From NCBI GenBank assembly GCA_033852175.1, contig JAWSUY010000022.1:23113-87112 (forward strand): a DNA stretch of 64,000 bases. Reading direction: 5' to 3'. The notes under the pieces are model-generated. The model was not told the DNA's origin, did no database searches, and saw nothing but the letters and a program-made list of their open reading frames with translations. The stretch is from Agarilytica sp033852175 (GTDB taxonomy: Bacteria; Pseudomonadota; Gammaproteobacteria; Pseudomonadales; Cellvibrionaceae). Positions within the stretch are counted from its first letter, which is position 1, and every line of letters begins with the position of its first letter. The translations under genes were made by a program, and so were the position numbers. Positions 17,787 to 26,851 of this stretch are shown here, piece after piece.

Positions 17787-17802
17787 CTGTTTAAATATAC
17801 AG
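17787..17802. promoter_or_regulatory. LexA box controlling imuA-imuB-dnaE2
   Basis: CTGTTTAAATATACAG matches the gammaproteobacterial LexA consensus CTG-N10-CAG, with the extended CTGT and ACAG ends. It lies 29 bases upstream of the chosen imuA ATG. On the minus strand a TTGCCA (17822-17827) with a TATACT-like hexamer overlapping the box would make a promoter occluded by LexA. Confidence 0.93.
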
Positions 17803-17978
17803 TATATCGGATTGCCAGGAATGGCAAGCTCAGGTCTAGACGATTTTCGAAGAAGTTTTTGGGCCTTTAAAAAGTAATCGTGCTAAGAGGATTTTCTGGG
17901 CTTGATGGGTAGCTTGTTTGAAAGGTTTTGCAGTCTGTGTTTGTGATGAGTATTTTTAACGAAAATGAGTTGTAAATT

Positions 17979-18398
17979 GTGTTAATTATTTCCAGTAGTG
18001 TTTCCATTCCAGAAAATGAATTGGAAATTTCAGCAATCCGGTCCCAAGGTTCTGGCGGCCAAAATGTGAATAAAGTGTCATCTGCAATTCATCTGCGCTT
18101 TGACGTGCGCGCGTCGTCATTGCCAGAGTATTACAAACAGGCCCTATCGCAAGTTAAGGACCAGCGCATTAATAAAGATGGTGTGGTTGTGATCAAGGCT
18201 CAAACCCACAGAACACAAGAAAAAAATAAGCAAGAAGCACTTGATCGACTGGTTGATTTAATCAAACGTGCTGGCGTGCAACCCAAAAACAGGCGAGCGA
18301 CCAAGCCGAGCCGGTCATCTCAGCGTAAGCGTATGGACAAAAAGACAAACCGCGGCAAGACAAAGGCCTTACGAGGGCGAGTGCGGGGGGGAGATTAG
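17979..18398 (+). CDS. arfB: Alternative ribosome-rescue factor ArfB (peptidyl-tRNA hydrolase, YaeJ type)
   Basis: This 139-residue protein has the release-factor catalytic motif GGQ at residues 26-28 (GSGGQNVNKVSSAIHLRF). Its basic C-terminal tail (RRATKPSRSSQRKRMDKKTNRGKTK) enters the mRNA channel of stalled ribosomes. It hydrolyses peptidyl-tRNA on ribosomes stuck without a stop codon. The length matches E. coli ArfB. The start is GTG, and no nearby ATG is in frame. It is divergent from imuA; the 220 bases between them hold the LexA site, which is closer to imuA. Confidence 0.95.
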   Translation: MLIISSSVSIPENELEISAIRSQGSGGQNVNKVSSAIHLRFDVRASSLPEYYKQALSQVKDQRINKDGVVVIKAQTHRTQEKNKQEALDRLVDLIKRAGVQPKNRRATKPSRSSQRKRMDKKTNRGKTKALRGRVRGGD

Positions 18399-18404
18399 CG
18401 TTTA

Positions 18405-18614
18405 CTATGCGTTTTCAGGTTGAGGCTTGTCGAGGAAGGCTAGAATTTCATCGCGAACGGTAATGCTCACAAGAGCAGCAATGCCGCCATACATCATCAT
18501 GGTGTACAGCCCGTGAATATGCAGGACATAATGCTGTAGTAGGGTGAAAGCGAGCCAGGGAGCGAGAAAGCCAAAAAAACGCACGATAGTGTCTGTATTC
18601 TTTTTAAACTTCAT
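18405..18614 (-). CDS. Small inner-membrane protein of unknown function
   Basis: This 69-residue protein has a basic N-terminus (MKFKKNTDTIVRFFG) and two hydrophobic segments, at about residues 10-27 and 36-52, followed by a short charged tail. GAGGT lies six bases before the ATG, which makes it a likely real gene. It is convergent with arfB with a six-base gap. I do not recognise a family. Confidence 0.65.
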   Translation of the reverse strand: MKFKKNTDTIVRFFGFLAPWLAFTLLQHYVLHIHGLYTMMMYGGIAALVSITVRDEILAFLDKPQPENA

Positions 18615-19140
18615 AATTTACCTCTACTATTTAGTGTCTCTATTTAGTCTTTCTACTCAGTATTTCTGCTTAGTTCTGGCGTTGTTTAGGCTTAAGCTTT
18701 GGCCCAGTTTTGGAATGGCGCCATTAAAAATATTACGACAACCACAATAACGTTTAGTGTTGAAAGCCTCTAGTTGAAGCCGCTACACTATCTGACGAGA
18801 GGCCCATATAGTGGCTTTAAATATCTCGAAGTGCAATAACAGAATGGGTGGTTCTACACCCTATTTATGATGCCGTTCAGCAAATGACTTAATTTTTTAT
18901 CTTTTAGGCGGGCGAGGCGTTATTTGGATTTACCCAGAGGCTCTTAAACCCGTTAATGAACTGGGCTGGAGGTCATGTAGCGTACTGTTCAAAACCCTCA
19001 GTACTCTTAATAGTGCTCGATTTTCACTCCTCAACCTAAAGCGAAAAAGGACAGCCCGAAACCGCTTGAATCCATTCTCACTACTCAGCGGGCAAGCGAA
19101 TACACCATATGCAGTAGAGTCCGTTATTTATACGTGCCCA
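18615..19140. other. Intergenic interval without a supported gene
   Basis: This interval between the small membrane gene and the C-rich tract before pilU is AT-rich near 18640-18760. It should hold the promoter of the leftward gene and probably that of pilU. I see only short imperfect inverted repeats (for example GCCTCT at 18766 with AGAGGC at 18798) and no open frame with a ribosome site. Confidence 0.5.
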
Positions 19141-19266
19141 CCCCTTATTTTCCGTCCGTTTCCCGTCATTCCGGTTTCCCATCATCCCTGTCTCCCGTTT
19201 TCTGTCATTCCGGTTTCCCGTCACCCCAGTCTCCCGCCGTCTCCCGTCTCCCGTCCCCCGCCCCTG
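19141..19266. repeat. C-rich heptamer-type repeat tract (site b) upstream of pilU
   Basis: The plus strand is a run of CCCGTCA, TCTCCCG and GGTTTCC-like units spaced by about seven bases. It reads as open frame into pilU, but its low-complexity translation (Pro, Val, Ser, Arg) and its recurrence as intergenic DNA elsewhere argue it is not coding. It ends about 60 bases before the pilU ATG. Confidence 0.8.
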
Positions 19267-19326
19267 TCCTATACTTGGAAGACATTCTTCCAACTACTCA
19301 AGAAAGACTCTAAGGGCGTAGGCTGC

Positions 19327-20547
19327 ATGGAAACCCCAATCAACAAATACCTCACCATTTTGGCGCAAAAAGATGGCTCGGATCTCTACTTAAGTACAGG
19401 AGCTCCGCCTTGTGCGAAGTTTCAAGGTAGCTTGAAGCCCTTATCGCAACAGGCCTACAAGGCGGGAGAGATTGAGGCGATTGCCAATGCCATAATGGAT
19501 GAAGAGCAGAGAGCCGTTTTTACCCACGAATTAGAAATGAATTTAGCTATTTCTATTCCTCAGATTGGTCGATTTCGAATCAATATCTTTAAGCAACGTA
19601 ATGAGGTTTCCATTGTTGCGCGCAATATCAAAGCTGAAATTCCCAAATTCGAGGATTTAGGCTTGCCCGAAATCTTGAAAGAAGTGATTACTACTAAGCG
19701 CGGCTTGGTCCTATTTGTGGGGGGGACAGGCTCGGGTAAGTCGACTTCACTTGCTGCGCTGATAGACCACCGAAATTCGACCTCCGCAGGCCACATTATT
19801 ACCATCGAAGACCCGGTAGAGTACGTGCACAAGCACAAAAAAAGCATTATCAATCAGCGCGAAGTGGGTGTGGATACCCGCAGCTTTCAGGCCGCATTAA
19901 AAAACACTTTACGTCAGGCGCCAGACGTTATTCTTATTGGTGAAATTCGCGACCGAGCGACCATGGAACACGCTTTAGAATTTGCTGAAACCGGCCATCT
20001 TGCCATTTCTACCCTACATGCCAACAATGCTAACCAGGCCTTGGAACGTATTATTAACATGTTTCCTGAAGAACGCCGTCCCCAGCTGCTATTGGGATTG
20101 TCGCAAAATATGAAGGCGATTGTTTCCCAGCGCTTAATTCCGACTATCGATAAGAAGCGCTGCGCTGCAGTGGAGGTACTACTGGGCACTAAAACGATTC
20201 AAGAGTTAATCCTGCGCAGCCGTTTGGAAGATATAAAAGAGATTATGGTGAAGTCTGAAAACCTGGGTATGCAGACTTTTGATGCAGCCTTATTCAAGTT
20301 ATTCAAAGCCGGAACCATTTCGTTTGATGAGGCCATAGCAAATTCAGATTCCCCCAATAACTTGCGTCTCAAAATTAAGCTCTCGAAAGATGATGGAGAG
20401 ACAAAAGCCCCTGTTACTGAGGGCGACAGCGGAAAAGAAGAAAAAGACAAAGCCGAGACGGCTTCCTCAGAGTTTGGCGGATTGAGCTTAGAGGCCATAG
20501 AGGATGACAAAGAAGAGGATTTCCCTCCAGGGATGCCCAGAATGTAG
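19327..20547 (+). CDS. pilU: Type IV pilus retraction ATPase PilU
   Basis: This hexameric cytoplasmic ATPase assists PilT in pulling back type IV pili. It has 406 residues from the chosen start. Walker A GGTGSGKST is at about residue 132, the Asp box is EDPVEYVH, Walker B is APDVILIGEIRD, and the His box TGHLAISTLHANN follows. METPINKYLTILAQKDGSDLYLSTGAPP is the PilT/PilU N-terminal domain; its KFQG where PilT has other residues, together with the acidic C-terminal tail of about 50 residues, favours PilU. The frame is open for 87 codons upstream through the C-rich repeat, which I reject as coding. No pilT is adjacent, although pilT-pilU pairing is common. Confidence 0.9.
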   Translation: METPINKYLTILAQKDGSDLYLSTGAPPCAKFQGSLKPLSQQAYKAGEIEAIANAIMDEEQRAVFTHELEMNLAISIPQIGRFRINIFKQRNEVSIVARNIKAEIPKFEDLGLPEILKEVITTKRGLVLFVGGTGSGKSTSLAALIDHRNSTSAGHIITIEDPVEYVHKHKKSIINQREVGVDTRSFQAALKNTLRQAPDVILIGEIRDRATMEHALEFAETGHLAISTLHANNANQALERIINMFPEERRPQLLLGLSQNMKAIVSQRLIPTIDKKRCAAVEVLLGTKTIQELILRSRLEDIKEIMVKSENLGMQTFDAALFKLFKAGTISFDEAIANSDSPNNLRLKIKLSKDDGETKAPVTEGDSGKEEKDKAETASSEFGGLSLEAIEDDKEEDFPPGMPRM

Positions 20548-20723
20548 GTGTTAAATTTTATACGATTGAAATTATTTTTTGTTCGAAAATTGCTCGAAAA
20601 AGAGAGGGCGAGGATGAGGGTAACGCGAGTGTTTCTCGCGACAATTGGCTTTGTGAGGAGCGGGTATATTTACCAATCGCATCTGATATACTTCAGCCGA
20701 ATTTTGATTGTTCGGCGCCATAC

Positions 20724-21665
20724 ATGATTACAGTCAGTGCTCTCAATTATCGATATCGCGGTAGCGATAAGTTGGTGCTCGATAATATTAATTTGGAAAT
20801 CGAAACACAGTCTATTTTTGGCTTACTGGGACCGAATGGGGCCGGTAAGACGACCTTAATCTCCGTTCTGACCGGTTTACTTTCCCCTCAAGAAGGGGCT
20901 GTCTCGGTGATGGGTTATCAATTCCCCGCGGATACTAAGCGCATTAAATCTCTTAATGGTTATGTTCCCCAAGGCTATGCTTTTTACCCCAACCTAACAG
21001 CAGGTGAAAACCTACAGTTTTTTGCCGGTATTCAGGGCCTTTGCGGTAAAAAGAAACAAGAGCGTATTCAATATTGCCTAGACTTTTGTCAACTCAATGA
21101 CGTAGTTAAGCAACCATCATCCCAATTCTCTGGTGGGTTAAAGCGGCGTCTTAATCTGGCGATCGGCTTACTGAGCGATCCTGAGATCCTTTATTTGGAT
21201 GAACCGACCGTGGGTATAGACCCTCAGTCGAGAACCTTTATTCTGGAACAAATTGGCCAGTTGAGAGATCAAGGCAAAACCGTTATTTATACCTCCCACT
21301 ATATGGAAGAGATCGAACAGGTTTGTGATCATTTAGCCATTATCGACAATGGTAAAGTCCTTATTTCCGGCACCTTATCCGATTTGCAAGGCCAACAGAC
21401 ACCGCAGTGCCGTATCGGTATCGACCAGCCTTTGTCAAAACAGCACTTTGCTGAATTGTCAGAGCGCTATTCTGTTGTGATGCCTCACGCCGAGACTCAA
21501 CTGCCTTGCGAGCTAATTTTTAAAGACATTCACCAGTATCGTGACTGTTTGGATCTTACCCAAAAACTTGAAGAGTACGGCGTGCATATTTGTTCTGTCT
21601 CGTTTGGAAAAACAAACCTTGAAGATATATTCCTCAATTTAACGCATCGTGAGTTACGGGATTAA
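20724..21665 (+). CDS. ABC transporter ATP-binding protein (ABC-2/CcmA type)
   Basis: This 313-residue nucleotide-binding subunit has Walker A GPNGAGKTT at residues 36-44, signature SGGLKRRLNLAIGL, Walker B ILYLDEPTVGIDPQ and switch His in YTSHYMEE. A C-terminal extension of about 90 residues is typical of drug or lipid exporters of the DrrA/NatA group. The permease gene follows three bases later. It opens the plus-strand half of a fatty-acid/polyketide-like locus, so the pair probably exports or flips the product made by that locus. Confidence 0.93.
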   Translation: MITVSALNYRYRGSDKLVLDNINLEIETQSIFGLLGPNGAGKTTLISVLTGLLSPQEGAVSVMGYQFPADTKRIKSLNGYVPQGYAFYPNLTAGENLQFFAGIQGLCGKKKQERIQYCLDFCQLNDVVKQPSSQFSGGLKRRLNLAIGLLSDPEILYLDEPTVGIDPQSRTFILEQIGQLRDQGKTVIYTSHYMEEIEQVCDHLAIIDNGKVLISGTLSDLQGQQTPQCRIGIDQPLSKQHFAELSERYSVVMPHAETQLPCELIFKDIHQYRDCLDLTQKLEEYGVHICSVSFGKTNLEDIFLNLTHRELRD

Positions 21666-21668
21666 ACG

Positions 21669-22862
21669 ATGATACAGGCCGCATTAAAAAAAGAATTCTC
21701 CCTGGTTTTTCGTGATCTACATTCGATAGCGGTGCTTTTTATCATGCCCGCTATCTTTATCGTGATTATGTCGCTAGCGATGCAAGATCAGTTCTCGAAT
21801 AAAGACGACGCGAAAGTTGGCTTATTTGTCATGGAAGATGACGGAGCGATATTACAAGGTTTTAGTGAAGAACTGAAAAACCTAAAACAGTTTGAAATTA
21901 TTGAAATATCACCAACGGAAAAAGACAGCGCGTTTGAACGGCTGAACAATGACGAAGTAAAAGCATTTATCGTTATCCCTGGTCATAAGCAAACTTATAT
22001 AGACGATGATGAATCGTTTGATTTTGAAGATCCTCCCGTGGAAATTTGGTTTTCACCACAGATGGATAAACGCAGCAGCTTATTAGTCGAATCCGCGATA
22101 CTTGAACGATTAGTGAAAGCCAAAATCCCCGGTTTATTAAAGCTGAAAGGTGTCGATAACGCGGACAAAATTGCCGAAGAGTTTACTTCCGGCCTCATTA
22201 AATCCAATTATATTTATCAGCAGAAGGGCGAAGCCGTGCGGCCATCCGCCGTGCAACAAAACGTACCGGCTTGGCTTATCTTCTCGATGTTTTTTGTTGT
22301 GATACCCATTTCGACAACACTGGTTACAGAAAAACAGCAAGGCACATTAATACGTTTGCGGACGATGAATGTTTCCATGTCGATATTCCTATTTGTGAAA
22401 ACTCTACCGTATTTAGTGATCAATCAAGTTCAGCTCATCATCATGTTACTGATCGGCATGTACCTGATACCGATACTCGGCGGCGATACACTGGATTTAG
22501 GCCGCTCCTTTTCTGGCTTAGCGTTAATGGCTTTAGCCACTGGCGTTGCTTCAGTGGGCTTGGGATTGTTGGTGGCAGTTATTGTCAAAACGACGGAACA
22601 GGCCACGGTTTTAGGCGGCGTCGGTAATATATTGTTAGCGGCCATTGGCGGGGTTATGGTGCCCAAATTTATCATGCCCGAAACCATGCAAACATTGACC
22701 AATATTAGTCCCATGGCATGGGCTTTAGAGGGCTTTCTCGATATTTTTTTACGCGGCGGCGGATTACTCTCAATATTGAGTGAGGCAGCCATGTTGTTTG
22801 GCTTTGGTGGCGTAATGTTGATGTTGGCAATTGTGGTTTTTCATCAGAAGTGTGAGGGGTGA
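21669..22862 (+). CDS. ABC-2 type permease
   Basis: This 397-residue membrane subunit has one helix near the N-terminus (LHSIAVLFIMPAIFIVIMSL). A periplasmic domain spans residues about 45-190, and a C-terminal block of five helices includes GGVGNILLAAIGGVMVPKFIMP, the conserved ABC-2 signature region. It is paired with the preceding ATPase and probably forms a homodimer. The 160 bases after it, before the ACP gene, are filled by a G-rich repeat tract. Its substrate is inferred only from the neighbouring biosynthetic genes. Confidence 0.92.
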   Translation: MIQAALKKEFSLVFRDLHSIAVLFIMPAIFIVIMSLAMQDQFSNKDDAKVGLFVMEDDGAILQGFSEELKNLKQFEIIEISPTEKDSAFERLNNDEVKAFIVIPGHKQTYIDDDESFDFEDPPVEIWFSPQMDKRSSLLVESAILERLVKAKIPGLLKLKGVDNADKIAEEFTSGLIKSNYIYQQKGEAVRPSAVQQNVPAWLIFSMFFVVIPISTTLVTEKQQGTLIRLRTMNVSMSIFLFVKTLPYLVINQVQLIIMLLIGMYLIPILGGDTLDLGRSFSGLALMALATGVASVGLGLLVAVIVKTTEQATVLGGVGNILLAAIGGVMVPKFIMPETMQTLTNISPMAWALEGFLDIFLRGGGLLSILSEAAMLFGFGGVMLMLAIVVFHQKCEG

Positions 22863-22865
22863 GAT

Positions 22866-22966
22866 GATGGGGAAAGGGAGGCGGGAGACGGAAAAAAGGG
22901 AGACGGAAAAAGGGGAGACGGAAAAGGGGAGACGGAAAAGGGGAGACGGAAAAGGGGAGAAGAAAA
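22866..22966. repeat. G-rich 14-base repeat tract (site c)
   Basis: The plus strand repeats GGGGAGACGGAAAA with slight changes; the period of 14 is twice seven. It lies between the permease stop and the ACP start in a same-direction gene set, so if the operon is continuous the mRNA carries a run of G-clusters that could form RNA quadruplexes. Confidence 0.85.
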
Positions 22967-23026
22967 AGTAAAACTGAGTCAGCTCCCTAACAACAAAAAA
23001 GACGAACAGAATAAGAGTTAATAAAT

Positions 23027-23296
23027 GTGAATACTGATGAGCTAAAGCAAGCACTAAAATTGATGATTATCGAAGAGTGCGATAAAGAAGACGATTTTGA
23101 AGTAGGTGATATTACCGATGACGAGCCGCTCTTTGGTCGGCAGTCCAAGCTTGATCTTGATTCCCTAGATGCCTTGCAAATATCAATGGCCGTTCTGTCT
23201 CAGCATCGTACGCGTATTGAAGGGGGCAAAGAAGGACGTATCGCGTTTGCGTCTATAAGTGCACTAGCCGAATACATCGAAAAAAATCACGACTAG
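23027..23296 (+). CDS. Acyl carrier protein
   Basis: This small acidic 89-residue four-helix protein has phosphopantetheine attachment site S46 in KLDLDSLDALQIS. It carries the growing acyl or polyketide chain for the ketosynthases that follow. The start is GTG; the reading frame before it has no ATG. It differs from housekeeping AcpP (longer N-terminus, C-terminal IASISALAEYIEKNH), so it is most likely dedicated to this locus. About 150 bases of AT-rich DNA with short repeats (TGACGGTATAACT-like) follow before the ketosynthase. Confidence 0.9.
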   Translation: MNTDELKQALKLMIIEECDKEDDFEVGDITDDEPLFGRQSKLDLDSLDALQISMAVLSQHRTRIEGGKEGRIAFASISALAEYIEKNHD

Positions 23297-23450
23297 CGAA
23301 CATTTAAAGTGGGTTAAACGTCGTGACGGTATAACTTAAACCGCGACGATATAATTCAGTCGTGACAATATAACTAAACCGTGACGGCACAACTCAAAAT
23401 AAAAAGTCTCGATGAATAATTACCACGACAGATTGAAGCGTAAATAAGCA

Positions 23451-24632
23451 ATGGCTGACAAAATTTACTTTAATGGGATTGGCTTGGCGAGTGCTCTAGG
23501 CGCTTCGGTCGAGGCAGTACTCACATCAATTCAACAGAAAAACTGTGTGCCATCGGTTATGGATGTAGCAAAGAACGGACAAAACTACGACGTTCCCTAC
23601 CATCTTATCGCCGATTCTCCACTCGACCTTGGCCCTGAGCGGCAATACCAGATAATTGATCGTGTTATTGAAGACGCACTAGCTGACGCAAGCTTAACGA
23701 CTCAAGACCTCTCTTCAATGGGCTTATTTGTAGGCTCAACCGCGTTCGATATTTTTGCTGTAGAGCAAACCTTACAAACGCAATCTGGAAATTCAGCCCT
23801 GAACCCTGAACAGCCGCAAACTGAATTATCCGATGATGATATCTTATCGAGCATTCGAAGCTATCAAAGCATGAGCGAACGCATCGTAGAAAAGTATTCG
23901 ATGACAGGCCCCGTATACACCTTTAATACCGCATGCTCCTCCGCTGCAAATGCACTTATGTATGCGGCAGACCTAGTGCGCAGAGGCGATATTGAACGCG
24001 CCATTGTATTGGGTGCAGAGTTTTATAACGAAACAACCGTGTGCGGATTTTCAGGTTTAGAGCTGATAAGCCAAAAAGGCATGCGCCCATTTGATAAAAA
24101 TCGCGATGGCTTAATACTGGGCGAAGCCTGTGGCGCTGTGATTATTTCACGAGAAAAAGCGTCTCATAATTTTGGCTTTGTATCCGCCGCAAACGTTGCC
24201 GACAATTACAGCATTACAGCATGCAACCCCGACGGTTCGACAATCGAAGAAGCCATTAAACTGGCCTTAAAACAAGCCGATATAAAACCAGAAGATATTC
24301 GCATGGTGAAAGCCCATGGTACCGCCAGCTTATCGAATGATGAGTCCGAAGCGGCAGGTCTGCAGCGCGTATTTAGCAACATACCTCCAGTTGCGTGTAT
24401 AAAACCTTATCTGGGTCATACTCTCGGTGCTTGTGGCATTGTAGAACTTATCGTTTTGCTGCAGTCCTTATTAGCCGAACAAGTATTACTGCCGTTGCAT
24501 GAAACGGATATTGACGAGACCTTTAACCTTGCTTTTGTAGACGATACTTACGTCTTTGAGCCCGGTTATTTTCTGCTGAATTACTTTGGTTTTGGTGGTA
24601 ATAATACAGCCGTGGTGATTTCAAATGTGTAA
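23451..24632 (+). CDS. Beta-ketoacyl-ACP synthase (KAS I/II fold)
   Basis: This 393-residue thiolase-fold condensing enzyme has the catalytic triad of the decarboxylating ketosynthases. C162 is in NTACSSAAN, H289 in KAHGTASLSNDESEA and H323 in KPYLGHTLGACG, with K318 nearby. It extends the ACP-bound chain by two carbons per cycle. The following gene looks like its inactive partner, and the ACP is just upstream, as in type II polyketide and aryl-polyene loci. It is distinct from FabF/FabB and probably specific to this pathway. Confidence 0.92.
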   Translation: MADKIYFNGIGLASALGASVEAVLTSIQQKNCVPSVMDVAKNGQNYDVPYHLIADSPLDLGPERQYQIIDRVIEDALADASLTTQDLSSMGLFVGSTAFDIFAVEQTLQTQSGNSALNPEQPQTELSDDDILSSIRSYQSMSERIVEKYSMTGPVYTFNTACSSAANALMYAADLVRRGDIERAIVLGAEFYNETTVCGFSGLELISQKGMRPFDKNRDGLILGEACGAVIISREKASHNFGFVSAANVADNYSITACNPDGSTIEEAIKLALKQADIKPEDIRMVKAHGTASLSNDESEAAGLQRVFSNIPPVACIKPYLGHTLGACGIVELIVLLQSLLAEQVLLPLHETDIDETFNLAFVDDTYVFEPGYFLLNYFGFGGNNTAVVISNV

Positions 24633-24734
24633 CACTTTCCTCCGTATTTCTTCTATTTCTGAGCGGTCTATGTTGAGTGTTGATATGGTATTTGAAGCGA
24701 GGGCTGTAATGAGCCTTGTAGCCGGAGCGAAGCG

Positions 24735-25709
24735 ATGAACATCTATCGAAGCGCTATTTTTCAGCAAACCATCACCGATGAATTGCCGCCGTTAAAGAAG
24801 ATATTAAAAAAACTCGCGGGTAAAAGCATTCGTCGTATCGACAGATTTACCCAGCTTGCTTTAATCGGTGCCTTTAGCTGTAAAAATAATGGTAAGGACA
24901 GCCGCAACGATAGTTGTGGATATATCGGTAATGATGGTTTTAAAGAAAGTGGTAACGAAAGCCATGAAAACAACGGCAAAGAAACGCACGAATTACCCGC
25001 AAGAACGGGACTTTTTTTATCGTCAGCAAGCAGCTCTTTAGAAAATACAGCCAGCGTCTTAGACGAACTCTTCCGACAAAAGCGTTTCCCCAGCCCATTC
25101 AAATTCGTGAATACCGTGGGTAACTCCGCAAACTTCCATGTTTCCCAGCAGCTAAATTTACAAGCGAACAGCATCTATTTAGCCAAATCGAATTTTGCTC
25201 TAGAGTCCTCCTTCAAACTGGCTCAAATAGATATCGAACAAGGGCGTATTGACTCGGCGTTAATTGGATTAATTGTTGAAGCGGCGACACCGATCGACAC
25301 TCACCGAGTGATAGAAGGGCTGGAAGCGGATGCCCCGTTAATAGAATCGAGTGTTTGGTTTCTCGTTGGCGCAGACCTGAATGAACCTGTGTTAGCCTCG
25401 TGCCCTGATTTTGCAGACACTTTATCCCAAGCAGCTTTATTGGAGCGTGTTAAGGCTTTAATAACGAACAGAGGGTTTTCTGTAAGTGTCGTATTGGGTT
25501 CGAATGTGAGCGCAGAAGAGGGGGCGGTGATATTCCAAGAGCTGGGTATTGATTCCGAATCGATGTCAGCCAGCAAAGAAACACGTCAGAAAGGATCTAA
25601 TTCGGCACTTAGCTTGGCTGAATTTACAGGCGGTGATGAAAACGGAAAGCGCATTATTATCGATACAGATAAAAACGGCCGATGGAGCTTCATCGTAATT
25701 AATCGCTAA
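24735..25709 (+). CDS. Ketosynthase-like protein without active-site Cys (chain-length-factor-like)
   Basis: This 324-residue protein has a thiolase-like N-terminal fold (RIDRFTQLALIGAF, ARTGLFLSSASSSLENT, FVNTVGNSANFHVSQQL). The segment that should hold the nucleophile reads YLAKSNFALESSFKLA, with no Cys. The C-terminal half is short and lacks the two catalytic His regions. A low-complexity insert rich in Gly, Asn, Asp and Lys at residues 53-82 is unusual. It starts 102 bases after the intact ketosynthase, and by analogy with KS-alpha/KS-beta pairs it may be a non-catalytic partner. Degeneration of a former KS is the alternative. Confidence 0.72.
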   Translation: MNIYRSAIFQQTITDELPPLKKILKKLAGKSIRRIDRFTQLALIGAFSCKNNGKDSRNDSCGYIGNDGFKESGNESHENNGKETHELPARTGLFLSSASSSLENTASVLDELFRQKRFPSPFKFVNTVGNSANFHVSQQLNLQANSIYLAKSNFALESSFKLAQIDIEQGRIDSALIGLIVEAATPIDTHRVIEGLEADAPLIESSVWFLVGADLNEPVLASCPDFADTLSQAALLERVKALITNRGFSVSVVLGSNVSAEEGAVIFQELGIDSESMSASKETRQKGSNSALSLAEFTGGDENGKRIIIDTDKNGRWSFIVINR

Positions 25710-25749
25710 AAACATTAGCGATTAATCACAATCTTTTTATACTTTTGCC

Positions 25750-25840
25750 GTACCCCGTACCCCGTACCCCGTACCCCGTACCCCGTACCCCGTACCCCGT
25801 ACCCCGTACCCCGTACCCCGTACCCCGTACCCCGTACCCC
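25750..25840. repeat. Perfect (GTACCCC)13 tandem repeat (site d)
   Basis: Thirteen exact copies of the heptamer GTACCCC fill 91 bases between the two convergent halves of the biosynthetic locus. A perfect array of this length is expected to be unstable in copy number. It ends just before the stop codon of the BtrH-like gene. Confidence 0.97.
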
Positions 25841-25844
25841 GGTT

Positions 25845-26846
25845 TTACCCCTTATATTTTTTCAACATCTTCCAAACAACAGCTTCTTGATCCGCACATT
25901 TATGAAGCGAGTCAGCGACAAAATTCAAATCCATCTCGCTTCGTTTCTTGCACACTTTTACCGCGTTCAATGCAAATAATCGCCACTGGTCGCCAACCTC
26001 CGTCATAATGCCCGAAGCCTCAGCTAACAAATCACTGTTCATAATCTTGGCGGCTTCTTGTAAATAAGCTGCGTAAAGGAATCTAAATCCTCCGCCACCA
26101 GTGCCAATCTCTTCTTGCATACGCACGATATGGCCCAGGTAAAGCTTGATCTTCCGCTTATCATTCTTGATATCCAGAGCCGCGATTTTATTCGCAAGGT
26201 AATGAATACCCCGAATGCCAATAACCGGAACCGGCGGCGTCATAGATCGAGCCGTTTTGTTAATCGCCTTCGGGATTTGGCTTTCCAAGTTCACGGAATC
26301 AGGAACATAATCAGCGTAATACATCATGCCTTTTGGCGCTAAGGCACCCTTGGCAAAGCGGGCCTTCTGTAAGCTTTTTGCATCCGATCGAACCACAACC
26401 TCGCCAACCGGGTCGCTAATTAAATAGTCATTACCTTCTTTTCCGTACACAATTAAATTGTGAGCATTAAAATGAAAGCGCATTTCTTCCGGAAAATAAG
26501 GCAGATAATAGACCGAGGTTTGCAGGCCAACAATTCGGCCTTGGTCGAGCATTTCATCTAAGCGCCTCATGCCCAAATCTTGGTTAGAAAATTTTTCAAA
26601 CTTCATCTTCAAACCTAAGCGTTTTTGCAAACCCTTAATCACACTTTTAGGTGGCATGCGGTAGGCAATAAGCGGTAGGCCGCCGATCTTAATAATCGGC
26701 AAATACGCAAACGCCAAACTAGAAGATAAACCCAGAGCCATCGCCTCCGAGATCTCCAAACCGTGATGGTTTAACATGGCCGACATAACGCCGGTTTCAC
26801 AGTGGGCTGCGTGTAGGTGCTCAAAAGGCTTGGGCATATTAGACAT
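25845..26846 (-). CDS. BtrH-like protein (BtrH N-terminal domain)
   Basis: This 333-residue protein has an N-terminus, EHLHAAHCETGVMSAMLNHHG, that carries the Cys seen in the BtrH_N domain. That papain-like fold is known from the butirosin acyltransferase BtrH and from relatives in lipid and polyene loci. NAHNLIVYGKEGNDYLISDPVGE supplies a conserved His and Asp typical of the fold. In BtrH the domain moves an acyl group from an ACP to an amine. Here it sits with ACP and ketosynthase genes, so acyl transfer from the pathway ACP is a reasonable inference. The C-terminal 140 residues are helical and unassigned. The stop lies four bases from the GTACCCC array. Confidence 0.78.
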   Translation of the reverse strand: MSNMPKPFEHLHAAHCETGVMSAMLNHHGLEISEAMALGLSSSLAFAYLPIIKIGGLPLIAYRMPPKSVIKGLQKRLGLKMKFEKFSNQDLGMRRLDEMLDQGRIVGLQTSVYYLPYFPEEMRFHFNAHNLIVYGKEGNDYLISDPVGEVVVRSDAKSLQKARFAKGALAPKGMMYYADYVPDSVNLESQIPKAINKTARSMTPPVPVIGIRGIHYLANKIAALDIKNDKRKIKLYLGHIVRMQEEIGTGGGGFRFLYAAYLQEAAKIMNSDLLAEASGIMTEVGDQWRLFALNAVKVCKKRSEMDLNFVADSLHKCADQEAVVWKMLKKYKG

Positions 26847-26851
26847 AAAAG

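Noticed and set aside
19066..19326. An 87-codon N-terminal extension of PilU
   Set aside because: It is encoded by the C-rich repeat tract; PilU family proteins start at the segment encoded from 19327.
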